A stretch of 64,000 nucleotides of DNA, taken from positions 12,520,501-12,584,500 of the forward strand of contig NC_135384.1 in assembly GCF_049243985.1 (NCBI RefSeq), written 5' to 3'. Source of the stretch: Paroedura picta. Taxonomy: Eukaryota; Chordata; Lepidosauria; Squamata; Gekkonidae. Below are positions 23,301 to 35,215 of the stretch, piece after piece. Every line of letters starts with the position of its first letter. Position 1 is the stretch's first letter. The translations under genes and the position numbers were made by a program. The notes under the pieces are model-generated. The model saw nothing but the letters and a program-made list of their open reading frames with translations, was not told where the DNA came from and made no database searches.

Positions 23301-26300
23301 GGACAGACATGCTTCCCTGGGGCCAGGAATGACCAGCAAGTTGGTACCTGTGGAGCGTAAAGGTTTGCAGGGCGAATAGAGCATGGGAAGACCCTCAGTT
23401 CAGTGGGGCCCAGATGGCAAAAGACCTTGAAGGTCAAAACTAAGACCTTGTACCAGATCCATGTAGCAACTGGCAACCAATGTAGGTTCCTCAGCACAGG
23501 TTGAATATGGGCCCTGGAAGGTGTTCCTGTGAGGACCCTAGCAGCCGCATTTTGTAGCAGTTGCAATTTTCGGATCAAGGACAAGGGGAGTCCCACATAG
23601 AGCGACTTACAGAAATCTATTCTGGAGGTGACAGTTGCATGGATGACCTTGCCCAGGTGTTCAGAGGACAGGTAGGGTGCTAGTAGCTGAGCCTGGAGAA
23701 GGTAGGAAAAAGTCTGGTCAGTTTCCCTCTTGACCTGTGCCTCCATAGTTAGTGAGGCATCCATGGTCGCTCCCAAATTTCTGGCCTTGTCACAGTCTAA
23801 ATTGTCTCCCTACCAGGGTGGCTAATCCTGATCTGCTCCACTACTTCCTAGCCACACAACCTCCATCTTGGAGGGGTTGAGATTCAGACGACTCATCTCA
23901 AGCCACTCAGCCACTGCTTCTAAACAGTTGGCAAATGGTACCCGGGGGGGGGGGGGGAGAGACTGGGCAGCTGTCCATGAGGAGATAAAGCTAGGTGTCC
24001 TTAGCACGCTTTTAATTACACCTTTTGTTTTAACTGATTTATATGTCTTTGCTCAGTATTTTGTGCTTACAACAGCTATGTATATTTTTGAATTTATAAT
24101 AAACTATATTTCAATGAAATGGCAGTTACTCTGGTCTCTGTGAGACACATGAAAGCCTCCTGTTTTACAAAACTGCACCAAAAGAAAGGGAGGAAGGGGC
24201 TGTAGCCACCCTACTTCTCAGGAGAACCCAAGAGTTAAGCCTAGAAAGACACTGTAGTAATGGATGACCCAAACAAATTCATGAGCAGAAAATACCCTTT
24301 TTTTGTTATGCATTGAGGATGGCAACGAAATCCAGAGAATGGAGAAATTTAGGAGGGAGAAAACTCACTGTGTAGGAAACTCAGGACAACTAAGTGACTT
24401 TCTGACTCTCAGTTGGGCAGGAAACAATTTCAAAATCCAATTCCCTGCACTCTTAGAAACAGATTGAGCATTAAGCATGGCAAGGGAGTGTTCTCCCACC
24501 CCCCAGTGAAATTACCTTCCATGGTGGCACATTCAAGTAAGTCATGTTGCTTCCATTAGCCCTTGCTCTGTGGTTGATTCTAGATGAGCCCAAGCTGTGT
24601 AGGGCATGTGCAATGGCATGGACAGAACTATATATACTGTAGCTATGACCAGTCATGCTCATTTCAAAAAAAGGTGCCGGAACAGTCTCTAGTTTCTCCT
24701 CTTCAGTACACGTTTCACCAGACATTGCTGGTTTAATGGAACCTGGTAATGCACAATCAAACACTTGTTCCCAGAAATCCCTGATAAAACCATCCCTTTT
24801 TGCCAAGGAAGGCTTATAATGCTGAACAAAATTTCTGAAATCTGGTATGTCCATTGAATGAATTGAGAAGGTAAGAGCCCCATGGAACATTTCTATATAA
24901 TCAACTTTTTGAAAGGAGTTGAATGCAAAATCCATCTGGGCTGTTGTAATCCACACCTTTCCAGTGGAGGTTTTCTCCATGTAATCTGTAAAATTCATGA
25001 AAAATGCAGGCACAAAGATAATGACTGCCAGCCAAATCATTGTTCTGGATTCTCCAGATACAACAATTGCATTGGCGTTGCTATTCAAGAAATTTGTGTT
25101 GCTATTGTCTAGAAAATCCATATTATCCCAGTGGAACTCTTTCATTGCCTTCTTTGTGAAGGCTGCACAGATTCCATTCCTGAAAAGCATCTGCTCCAAA
25201 GTCTGCAAGAAACGATCTCCCCTTTCATCATCCACAGTGATGAGGCCAACCCACTTCCACCTGAAATGCAGAAGTATTTGGATGATTCCCTCGTACTGAA
25301 GGTGAACGTGTGGAAACATGTGATAAAATGAAGGGAAACTGGTTGGGCCATCCACATCTGATTCAAAGGAGCCATAGGACAACTAATAAGAAAAAGAACC
25401 ATGTTACAGAGGGATAATAGAAATACTTAAATCAAACTGAACTTCACTATCATTATTTGCATAGAAAAGGAAACCCTAAAATTAATATATAAAAGAAAGT
25501 GAGCCATCAAAATTCAGACTCAGGCAGTCAAGCGCTATCATGGTGTGGGTATAAGGATAATTACAGACACCTGACAATAATTTTCATCAGCTGAGGGTAG
25601 TGATCTTAAAGAAAGTAACTAGTTATCTTCTTTGTATTTTGGGAGACATCACTTCTGATTAATGATTTCAAGAGTTGTTCTATGTGGTTCTGTCGCTTGC
25701 AGTAAAAGAAAACTTGCTCAATGGGATTCAGGTTGTTTAACTGAATAGGTGCAGAGACTCTCCAAGTAAGGGGCTTTTAAATATTGGCCTTTAGTTAGCA
25801 CTGTTGGTAATGCCAGCATGAAGAGTCTTCTAATGGAATGTGAGGCGAGCAATGAAAAAGAATCTGTTCTTTCCACAGAAGGGAAAATATCAAATGTTTT
25901 TGGGGGAGAAGGATTTATGTTCTCCTTCTAGGATAGTTTGATCACTGATGTCAAGTTTTTGCTGCTTAATAATATTATAAGCTCGTTGTTCATTGAGGTT
26001 TAAACATTGAACCAGTGAAATTTCTATTCATCACCACCTTCTTTCACAAGGTGTTAAAATGTCACCACAGTTTTTGAACCTATATTATCCCCACTATAAA
26101 TTTATCAAAAACCACATGTTTTGTATATCTCTTCCTTCTGATAATTAATACATATATTTAAAACATTCCCCAACCATCTTTCACCTTGCAGCACTCAAGG
26201 TGTCTAATAATGTCAATAAAATACATGAAATGCCATAATTTTAAATCTCTGTGATTAAAAGATTTAGTTAGTCAAACAAGTCATTAATAAAACAGCATTT

Positions 26301-29300
26301 AACTGGTTCATCAAGATTGAAAAGGAGGGGGGCAGGTGTGCTTTTTGGGAAGTTGTTCGATAATTGTTAGAACTCCTACTGAAATGACTCACTCTTATGT
26401 TCCCTCCAGGTGAGCTTCCTTCATGGGTGGAAGTCAGAAAGTCCTCTCTCTGTAATATATTAATTCCAGTTCCTTCACCAGGCATTTGTTTGAGGCCAAC
26501 CAACTCAAAACATCTGCTGGTTCCCACCCTTCACTTCCATTACTGATAGAATCCATCTAGAGTACATAAATAGTATTATCTTATACTACTCTATCCCAGA
26601 CGATCTAATCAGGCCTGGAAGCTCAGTAAAGGAGCTCTGGAAATGGATCTATCAAATGGATGCAGTTCTAGATGGTGATATAATTGCTCGGTCCAGAGCT
26701 GTCCCTCTTTTTAAACATTTCAAGAGAATTCATTGCAGATCTTCATATCTGGAGAGTCTGCCATCCTTAACACTCAGGATGGCATTTACTCATTTAAGGT
26801 TCCAATCCTTACCCATAGCAGTGTGTAGTAGTTGGTTCTCCCATCTCCCCCTATCTGAATGCATCTGCAAATGTGATAGGGGAGTGATAGAGGACCTCAC
26901 AGACTATGTAATGGACTGCCCCCTCTGTGATGAACCAAGAGGCAAGTTTATTAAAAGAATACTCCCTACCACCTCAGGCCTCTCAAAAACTGAGTATATG
27001 ATCTTTTTATTGTGTGATATCGATGCCTACGTTACCAACAGAGTCGCACTGTTTGCTCTCGCAGCCAGGAAAATCAGGTCCAAATTGTGCAATTAGGATT
27101 AAAACCCTAATCATTATGGTTCCTTTTTATCTGTGTAACTTTTTATTATTTTATTACTTTTATTACTACCTGTGATTTTACCAGCTTGATGTCTTAATTT
27201 TAACTGACTTTTGTACTGTACAGTCAATTTGCTGGAAATGGCCAATGGCCGACTAATAAACTAAATCTGAATCTGGTTCCCACCCTGAACACCACTTTAT
27301 GACTGAACAATATGACCTCCCCAGGGATATGTCTTTGTTGTTCTGCTGATATACTCTTCACGTTGACATGCTATGTTATGTTATTTTATGATTGTTATTG
27401 TTATAATGTTCTATGTAACTATTTTCTTGCAATGCTCTATGTGAACTACCCAGAGCTATATGGAAGGGCAGTATAAAAATCCAAATGAATGAATCATAGA
27501 ATCATAGAGTTGGAAGGGGCCATGCAGGCCATCTAGTCCAACCCCCTGCTCAACGCAGGATCAGCCCTAAGCATCCTAAAGCATCCAAGAAAAGTGCATA
27601 TCCAACCTTTGCTTGAAGACTGCCAGTGAGGGGGAGCTCACGACCTCCTTAGGCAGCCTATTCCACTGCTGAACTACTCTGACTGTGAAAAATGTTTTCC
27701 TGATATCTAGCCTATATCGTTGTACTTGAAGTTTAAACCCATTACTGCGTGTCCTCTCCTCTGCAGCCAACAGAAACAGCATCCTGCCCTCCTCCAAGTG
27801 ACAACCTTTCAAATACTTAAAGAGGGCTATCATGTCCCCTCTCAACCTCCTTTTCTCCAGGCTGAACATTCCCAAGTCCCTCAACCTATCTTCATAGGGC
27901 TTGGTCCCTTGGCCCCAGATCATCTTTGTCGCTCTCCTCTGCACCCTTTCAATTTTATCTACGTCCTTCTTGAAGTGAGGCATCCAGTGAATGTATGACA
28001 ATGAATGTATGACTATCCAGGATCCAATTGGAGTAGATACTATAGTTACAAATCAAGTATATCTTTAAAGGACAAAGGGTAACAGAGAAACAGATAATAT
28101 AGAATAAACTTTAACAAGCTTTCTCCTGGTTCCCTGATCAACATTCACAAGAAGAAACTAGAAATTTTCCTATGTGGAATATCACTTGGCTTCAGTAATT
28201 GAGTTGTGTGCACACCTCCTCTTTGATTCATATTCATTTTTCAATGTGCAGGGCATTATGGACAGTTAAAGAGAGCAAGCTTGGTGTAATCTGGAGAACT
28301 GGGTTTGGTCCCCCACTTCTCCACCTAAAGCCAGCTGGGTGACCTTGGGTCAATAAAAGTTTTCTCTGAATTCTCTCAGCCTCACCTATCTCATAGGTTG
28401 TCTGTTGTGGGGGGAGCAAGTATAGTTATACTGATTCACTTTGAGAATACTTTGGGCAATAAAAGTTAAGGGTATCAAAAATAGCACTTCTTAAAGAGTA
28501 ATGAAGTTGGCATTCACATCAAGGAGATTGCCCTGTAGAGAACAGCCTAGTAAATATTTTTGACCCTTATGGGGTGATTTGGTTATGATTTCAAGGATGC
28601 CTGTTTCATTCTTTGCCCCACAGCGACTATGTACCCTGGAATAGTTCTCAATCTCGCTACATGTGAAAGTCCAAATAGTTTCAGTTCTCCAATCTTACCT
28701 GTGGGATCTTGTAACGATTTAAGATAGTTGCCATGTCTGTTGTGGTTTCAGAACTGTATCCCCCAATGACTCCAATCATGTTTTTTTCGGTGCCACATTT
28801 GTAGTTTGGAACAAGTTCAGGTGATGCAAAGAGGAGGTCCAGGGTGATCCCGTGGATCCACTTTTGAACTGTGGTGGTGTCACGGATGTGGAACCCAAGA
28901 GTGACATTGGGCAGTATGTTGGGGTTCTGATTGATCTCATAGATTGCAAACACTAAGGCGAGGATGTGCTGGTAGAACTTTGTTAGTAGCCTGCAAAGAA
29001 AACCAGTTATTGTTTTAGAAGATAATCTGGATCATCACAGTAGTATGTCTAAGAACATAAGAAGGTTCCAGATGAATGAGATATAAGGCCCATGTGTTCT
29101 ACATTTTCATGTCCTATAGCACAATGCTGCTGGAAAACTATCAAGTTGGACATGGAGCCATCAGCCATCCCGACTGCCCCCAATGACTGACATTCTCATG
29201 GATACTGCTTGTTCCTGTCACTTACCCAAAGAAAGGGCCCTTAATATATCCATGAATTTTCCTAAGCCCCTTTAAGATGTGTAATCCAGTCACCTTCAGT

Positions 29301-30095
29301 ATAGCCAGTGCTCTGTTAGGAAGCACTTTCATATGTCTGTTCTATCTATATATTGGTAATAAAAATGCATTCAGTGATTCTGACTTTTACTGTAGTGAAA
29401 AATGGGCTAGACATTCTCCTTTCTCCAAATTATACATAATGTCTTTCACGTCTTCCTTTATGTCGTTAGTAAAAAATGCAACTGATCTGTAACCCGAGGG
29501 TTGAAAAATCATGACTACGGATGCACCCTTGGTTCAGACTTTACAGATCAACATCACAAGTCTCTTATGGCACTGAAATACTTTTACATTTTCATCATAC
29601 TGAGATTATCTCTCAAGTTACTCTATATTGTTTTTCAAATATTAGGTCTCATTACTTCTTTTTTAGCTTTGTCCTCCCCAGTCCTGAACTGACCTTTTTC
29701 AAAATAGCACAGCCAATGAATGGATATTTTGTGCAATGAAAAAAATCCCTGATTCATGCTGTACATTTTGTAATCTAGGAATGCTCAGTGCATAAATGCT
29801 CCGACCATAAAAAGTGCAGTCTATTATCAATAAATTATCAATGAAGCAATGATGCCTATAATGATTGTCCCTGGAGTGTGATTACTTTGTTTTGGTACCC
29901 AAAATATGCCCTCATCCCTTACATTGGATCGCATCTATATTCCAGGTCAGAGTGCTGACGAAATGGAACCTTCTGGGAGCCACAGCCAATATGAGTGACA
30001 ATTCCACCAATCAGGATTTCTCTTGGCTGATACCACTGATATGGAATCTGAGGAGGATTGTTTCCAGTGCACTTCATGCTACGTAATTCATACAT
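20310..30095 (-). CDS. Vomeronasal type-2 receptor gene C, six exons (mosaic)
   Basis: Exons: 1 29923-30095, 2 28699-28990, 3 24516-25382, 4 22490-22717, 5 22054-22180, 6 20310-21211 (stop TAA). Spliced length is 2589 nt, 862 codons plus stop. Domain order is Venus-flytrap (exons 1-4), nine-cysteine-type linker (exon 5, [20 protein letters not shown]) and seven-TM domain (exon 6, [15 protein letters not shown] near the C-terminus). All exons are open with consensus splice sites. Exon 1 is almost identical to B ([25 protein letters not shown]) and exon 3 shares B's four-codon deletion, while exon 6 matches D ([42 protein letters not shown]). I infer that it arose or was altered by recombination within intron 3. 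Intron 2 carries a LINE with clear target-site duplication and a CR1 fragment; intron 3 carries a long L2-like fragment. The start problem in exon 1 is as in the other copies. Confidence 0.87.
22895..24020 (-). mobile_element. L2/CR1-superfamily LINE fragment in intron 3 of gene C
   Basis: The minus strand encodes [17 protein letters not shown] (end of the RT palm) and then [41 protein letters not shown] and [10 protein letters not shown], the classic thumb/C-terminal region of L2-like ORF2. The 3' UTR is at the low-coordinate end. 5' truncated and frame-damaged. This is the longest of three copies of one insertion event (A, B, C). Confidence 0.75.
26531..27272 (+). mobile_element. LINE 3' fragment with target-site duplication, intron 2 of gene C
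   Basis: Flanked by a 14-bp direct repeat CTGGTTCCCACCCT (26517-26530 and 27273-27286). Encodes the C-terminal part of a non-LTR ORF2 ([20 protein letters not shown] then [16 protein letters not shown], a Cys-rich tail) and ends in CTAAATCTGAAT. The empty site is seen in gene B at about 14725. A young, 5'-truncated insertion; the reading frame of 146 codons is still open. Confidence 0.75.
27489..28005 (-). mobile_element. CR1 LINE 3' fragment in intron 2 of gene C
   Basis: Minus-strand frame with [34 protein letters not shown] and [13 protein letters not shown], the conserved C-terminus of CR1 ORF2, followed by the 3' end ATCTAGTCC...ATGATTCTATGATT. About 140 codons remain open. Not present in the other introns 2. 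Confidence 0.88.
28262..28482 (+). mobile_element. tRNA-derived SINE in intron 2 of gene C
   Basis: Orthologous to 15222-15438; GCAAGCTTGGTGTAATCTGG at its start and GGGCAATAAAAGTTAAGGGT at its end. Confidence 0.7.
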
Positions 30096-30928
30096 GAGCA
30101 AGCAGCTTTGGTAACAACAGCAACATCACATATTCTGCCATGTGCAATCTAAAATGCCTTTTCTCCTCTTCTTTGTCTCCTCCATACGATTGTCAGGTAG
30201 CTTCCGATTTCAAAAAGATTATTTGGATGTCTCCTACCTCATCCAACACACTGTTGAAGCATACACATATGATCCTTGTCTTTCATGGCCCATTTATCTG
30301 CTTTGTATGCTACTCAAGAGATAGTGAGTACTGATATGAAAACCACATTTCTCTAATCCTCCATTTTAGCAGTAAATGACTCACTGGTGGCTTTTATAAC
30401 CAGAAATGTGAGACTTCATTTCTGATTTATTTTCCATTTCCTTCAGGAAGGGTACTGGAACTTTGACAAGGTGAAGAAATGACATTGATTCTGATAATTA
30501 TAGCGGAGATAATCTCCTCTGGAAGACTCTTATTTGAGTTCTGGGTAATTAGCTGCAGAAATAGTGGAGCAAATATATTTGTCTGATCTTATTGTTGCTC
30601 CTCAGTCGCAAGACCAGCAGCTGGAATGCGGAGCTCAAACTTTCCCTCCATGAAATTATCCAAAGAAAGACCTGAGGATTCCCAGAAGGAAAGTGACAAT
30701 GCAATAACTGTGAACATTTCCTCTGATTCAACTATTTCTTAATTTATTTAGAACATTCTGTAACACTTGTCTTGACAGACTGTTCGAAGTAGTCTACGGG
30801 GAAAAAAACATGGTAAAGCAACAAAGGAAATAGAATCATCCAAAGTTCAGTAAAACTCACCCTAAATATCCAGTATCTAAACCCTATGCTAAGCCATGTG
30901 ATTTACAGTTTTCTCAGCTTAGAAACAA

Positions 30929-31008
<80 letters not shown>

Positions 31009-31240
31009 CATTATCATTATCATTATCATTATCATTATTTAGATTTCTTACTCTCTACTTCCCAACACCTCATGGCGGGGTACAAACGTCTGTATGAAAA
31101 GCCTCAATAAATTTCCCTTTAAAACCACAGACATAAAAAATACTACAAATAGAAGGTAATAATAAATAACAAGAAAACCAAATAATTCCCAGTTCTACCC
31201 CAAAAAAGGGATGAAAGGGGCAGATAAAAATGCAAGTTGG
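30929..31240. repeat. (TTA)n/(TTATCA)n microsatellite with LINE 3' end
   Basis: ATT trinucleotides pass into ATTATC hexamers up to about 31037. The sequence that follows (TTAGATTTCTTACTCTCTAC, GGCGGGGTACAAAC) resembles an L2-like 3' end in reverse orientation, so the array probably grew from the LINE tail. Confidence 0.75.
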
Positions 31241-31689
31241 CTGTTCACATAACGATAATATCTTTAGTCCTAGGGGGTCTTACAGATCTTTCTATCACAA
31301 TGTTGCAAGATCACCCTCACTATTAAGTGCTTGGCGAAAGATGACTTTTTCGGGGGGGGAAGGCTCACAGGAAAGCGTAGCCCATGGGCACAATACCAAA
31401 GCTGAAAATGCCACCTCATTTCTTCATTTAGAGGTCAGGATTAGTGGCACGGGTCCAGTTTATGGTGCCAGTCTCCCAAGATAGAGGCATGTAACCCTAA
31501 TGTTTCATGCACAGTTTTGCCCTGCGTCTGCTTTTTGATTTGCTGCTGGTAAAATAAAGAGCATAAAATGTTTTCTAGTCTGCTGCGTTTTCGAGTAACA
31601 TCACGCGAGGCAAAAGAATCATATGAGGCTGTGGGGACATCAGATCTGTAAAATAGTGCTGCACTTTGTTGTCCTGTTTCAGTAATTAT

Positions 31690-31800
31690 TTATTGTTTAT
31701 TTATTATTTAAACTTATTACCCACCACTCCCGAACCGGCTTGTGGCAGGTCACAACCTGTCCACATAAACACACACACACACACACACACATACATGGTG
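31690..31800 (-). repeat. L2-like 3' end remnant with (CA)n
   Basis: TTATTATTTAAACTTATTAC then CGGCTTGTGGCAGGTCACAA is an L2-like 3' end in reverse; it is followed by a CA run at 31767-31792. Confidence 0.5.
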
Positions 31801-31947
31801 GTTTTCAACCCCACTAATCCACCCATCCACCCCCTGAAAAAATCTTTATAGAGGAGAGGAGTGGGACGTCTGTTTTTGCATAATATCCCAGTAGGGAAAA
31901 GGATCAATTGAGGCTGCAAGGACATCAGATCTGTGAAACAGTGCTGG

Positions 31948-32028
31948 TGTGTCTCTCTGTCTCTCTCTGTCTCTCTCTGTCTCTCTCTGTCTCTCTCTGT
32001 CTCTCTCTCACACACACACACACACACA
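31948..32028. repeat. (TCTCTG)n(CA)n microsatellite
   Basis: Hexanucleotide run followed by CA repeats, at the same unit position as 5157-5322 and 18629-18880 (right flank CCAACTGGTGTTTTGTATTT). Confidence 0.9.
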
Positions 32029-32139
32029 ATCCCCAACTGGTGTTTTGTATTTGAGACTTACAAAAATAAAATATTCAAACGTATCATTACAGTAATAACA
32101 ATATTAAATATTTAATCAATAGTTAATAGTTCAGTACTT

Positions 32140-32325
32140 CGTGGCTTGTGCGGCCTACCACACCATACCATAGTTGATGGACTTAATATAGAATTTTCTT
32201 AGCAAAAAAGACGGGGTGTGTTTCGAGGTCCTTCCCCTGGAAGCAGCCATTGATAGAAAAGTATGGTGAAAACTTTCCTATAGAATCGCCGAGGGTCGGA
32301 CACGACTGAACAGATAACATCATCA
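32140..32325 (+). mobile_element. SINE/LINE 3' end of RTE (Bov-B) type
   Basis: Ends GAGGGTCGGACACGACTGAA, the tail shared by Bov-B/RTE LINEs and Sauria-type SINEs. The head is not recognisable. Inserted in relic 3. Confidence 0.5.
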
Positions 32326-33704
32326 GTTAATAGTTAATATTTAATGTGTAATATTTGATAAATAAGAAATAAGAAAAGAGCTAAAAAGACTACTTTAATG
32401 CTCATAGGCTCTAGAAATTAAAGGAAGTCTGGAACCTTGGAAAGGCAGCCGTCTTGTCCTTGGTTTGGGTTTCAGAACAAGTGATACAATAATCCCTATC
32501 TGAAAGGAAAAGATAACGTATATAGGTACTTTCATCATTCAAGAAGCAGAAGATTTTGTAGCGAGAGTTGTAATATCACCCCATGATGAAAACAGTTTAT
32601 ACACTGGTCCTGACATTAAAAATATGTAAGAAACAAAGTCTCCATTTGCACTTTCAAGGAGATATTCAACTAAGTGTCTGAATCCCGTTGAGGTTAAAGA
32701 ACTCTTGTGGTTCTCGTTGATTCTTCTCAATTTCTTACAAGACAGTGTCTTGCCTTAAAGCATCGCTAAGCTCTACTGTGGTCAATTTATCTGGTTTCCT
32801 TTAAATCTGTCTTCCTGTAACTTCTCAAAAAGTCTAGAAATAAATGCACAGGAATGTTCAACACATGAAAGAGTAAGGTGACAACCAACCCACCCCAAAC
32901 TTCAAGTAGATGCTACTTTATAAATATAATAAATAAATAAATAAATAAATAATAATAATGAAGTCTGAACTGATGTAAACCTCATGAGGAAAGAGACCTT
33001 GAAGTATAAATGGATAACGCAATGAATGTGTCAAGTCAGTGTGCTCGTCATGTCTAGTGATATTATTAGGAGCTGGTTTAAATGTTTATAGAGCAACTGA
33101 TAAGGAAAAGGCATTTATCATTCTGGTCAGAGCACTGCTGAAATAAAACCTTCTGCTTAAAACAACCCATATGAGTAACAATTCTCCCTATCAGGATATC
33201 AGCTGGCTGATACCACTGATGTGGAATCTGAGGGGGATTGTTTCCAGAGCACTTCATACTCTAAAATTTACATAAAAGCAAGGAGCCTTAGTATCAGCAG
33301 GAATATCACAGATTCTTCCATTTGCAATCCAAAGGCATGTCTTTACAATTTGACACTCCTGGGTCTCCTCTAAAGATTTTTTTCATTAGGTTCAGCCTGG
33401 TTTTAAGATGATCTCAGATATTAACCTAATTTCTTTGTTTTGCAACTGTCAGTTTTATATGCTATTCGAGAGATATGGAGTAGCAACAAGAAACATGTCT
33501 CTCTCCAGTCCCTTATTTTAGTCATGAATGGGTCAGTGTTGGCTTTTGTAGCCAGAATTTTGAGACTTCATTTCTGATTTGTTTTCTGTTTCCTTCTGGA
33601 GAGGAGTTAGAATTTCAAATGGGTGAAGATCATCCTGCATCCTGATTCTGTCTAATGCTGTGTTTGTTGCCCCTCTCAATTTAGTATCATATGAAAATTC
33701 AGCA

Positions 33705-33977
33705 GGTAAAGGTATCCCCTGTGCAAGCACCGAGTCATGTCTGACCCTTGGGGTGACGCCCTCTAGCGTTTTCATGGCAGACTCAATACGGGGTGGTTTG
33801 CCAGTGCCTTCCCCAGTCATTACCGTTTACCCCCCAGCAAGCTGGGTACTCATTTTACCGACCTCGGAAGGATGGAAGGCTGAGTCAACCTTGAGCCGGC
33901 TGCTGGGATTGAACTCCCAGCCTTATGGGCAAAGCTTCCAGACGGCTGCCTTACCACTCTGCGCCACAAGAGGCTCT
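33705..33977 (-). mobile_element. tRNA-derived SINE with ACCTTT tail and target-site duplication
   Basis: Same family as 11507-11777, with head GCCTCTTGTGGCGCAGAGTG on the minus strand. Direct repeats TGAAAATTCAGCA (33692-33704) and TGAAAATTCAACA (33978-33990) flank it. It interrupts older L3/CR1-like sequence (33640-33690 and about 33980-34170: GAACAGTACAAGGCCCAGAA). Confidence 0.8.
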
Positions 33978-34179
33978 TGAAAATTCAACAAGCACCCCTC
34001 AATTTATTCATCTAAAACATTTATTAAAATATTGAACAGTACAAGGCCCAGAACACATCCCCGAGACACTCCAGTTGTCACTCCTCTCCAAGAGGTGTTC
34101 AATGGTCTGTCCACACATTTATTCCAAGTGATCCTGTATTATAGTTCTGATTTAGTATCGATTCCAGCTATTGTGTCAT

Positions 34180-34894
34180 GAGCTAAGGGGCCATTATCCT
34201 ACTGGGCAGATCCACCAGTTGGCTGTGTGCTGGGACAACATGTGGATCAAATAAGGGGACACATATCTGGTTCATCTGTTCCCTATGCAAATGTTCATGA
34301 TGCAGGTACCAGCAATGCCCCAGCAGCAGAGATCATTAAGTTGACCTATGACCAGGAAACTCTATAAGGGTGTGCTGATAAAAACCTGAAAGGAATAAGA
34401 AGTTAGCAAAACAGCAGAAATCACACCCAAGGTTACGTCGACCCCAGTGCAGAATCCTGGTTGTCCACAATGTGAGAGAGCTTAACTTAATATCTGTAGG
34501 ACTATATCAGCATGGAGGACTTTGGGCCTCTTCAGCTTGCTCTCCAGGATGGTGTTGCTGCTCATTCCTTAATTAGGCTTATTAAGCTACACACTGTCTT
34601 TTGAGCCTTGATATTCTGTCTCACTGGCAGCTGTAGTTTTTGAAGGAAGTGTTAGTTTTGAACACCTCAATGAAGGCGTTGTTTTAATCTCCTCAGTTGC
34701 CTCCTTTCAGAGAATGTATCAGCTGGGCCAGGCAATTAATGGTCAGGTTGGACTAGTGCATCTCAACTAAGATGGCGTGAAATGGGTATGTTCAGATAAC
34801 GTAGACTGGAATGAACAACTGATGGTAACCTTACTTCATTTTTTGAAAGAACGGGTTTTTAATTTACTAGCAGCATTTGACACAGTGGGTTCAC
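34180..34894. other. Unassigned sequence within relic 3
   Basis: No convincing reading frame or known repeat was seen. It is retained below gene D and absent below gene C. Confidence 0.35.
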
Positions 34895-35215
34895 TATTTT
34901 AAGGACTATTTGCTCAAGCTGGTGGATAGACTAGAATTTCAACCAAAATACCAGGAAAACTACTGATTACCTGTGATCAGGAGGGATCTCACAGGTCTCA
35001 TGACTCAAAACATTGTTTTCCAAAAAATGAGAATTTTTCAGCTGAGATTCCAATCACCTGGTCTTCCCACTACCCAAATTGAAGTTCGGCTGAACAAGTT
35101 AGTAACACCAAGGTAAGTTTGAATGTGGAGTTTAATTACCTTCTGCCATGCAGGCACTTTTGCAAATCTCAAATTGTGGAACATCTGGAAAACAAGTGGG
35201 TGGCTGAGAAAGAAT

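Larger units (their letters stand above)
32368..35180 (-). pseudogene. V2R relic 3 with exon 1 remnant, downstream of gene D
   Basis: Third member of the relic set. An exon 6 start with a preserved CAG acceptor lies at about 32368-32499 (minus). An exon 1 remnant lies at about 33118-33277 (minus; [20 protein letters not shown] then ILIGRIVTHMGC). The GRPGDWK-type block recurs at about 34895-35180. Compared with relic 2, relic 3 retains about 2.2 kb between the exon 6 piece and that block; relic 2 appears to have lost it. A SINE (33705-33977) and L3-like sequence sit inside. The exon 1 remnant shows the same frame offset between signal-peptide and receptor frames as the live genes. Not coding. 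Confidence 0.68.

Noticed and set aside
31704-32036. Minus-strand frame with RERDRERQRETERD
   Set aside because: A microsatellite translation.
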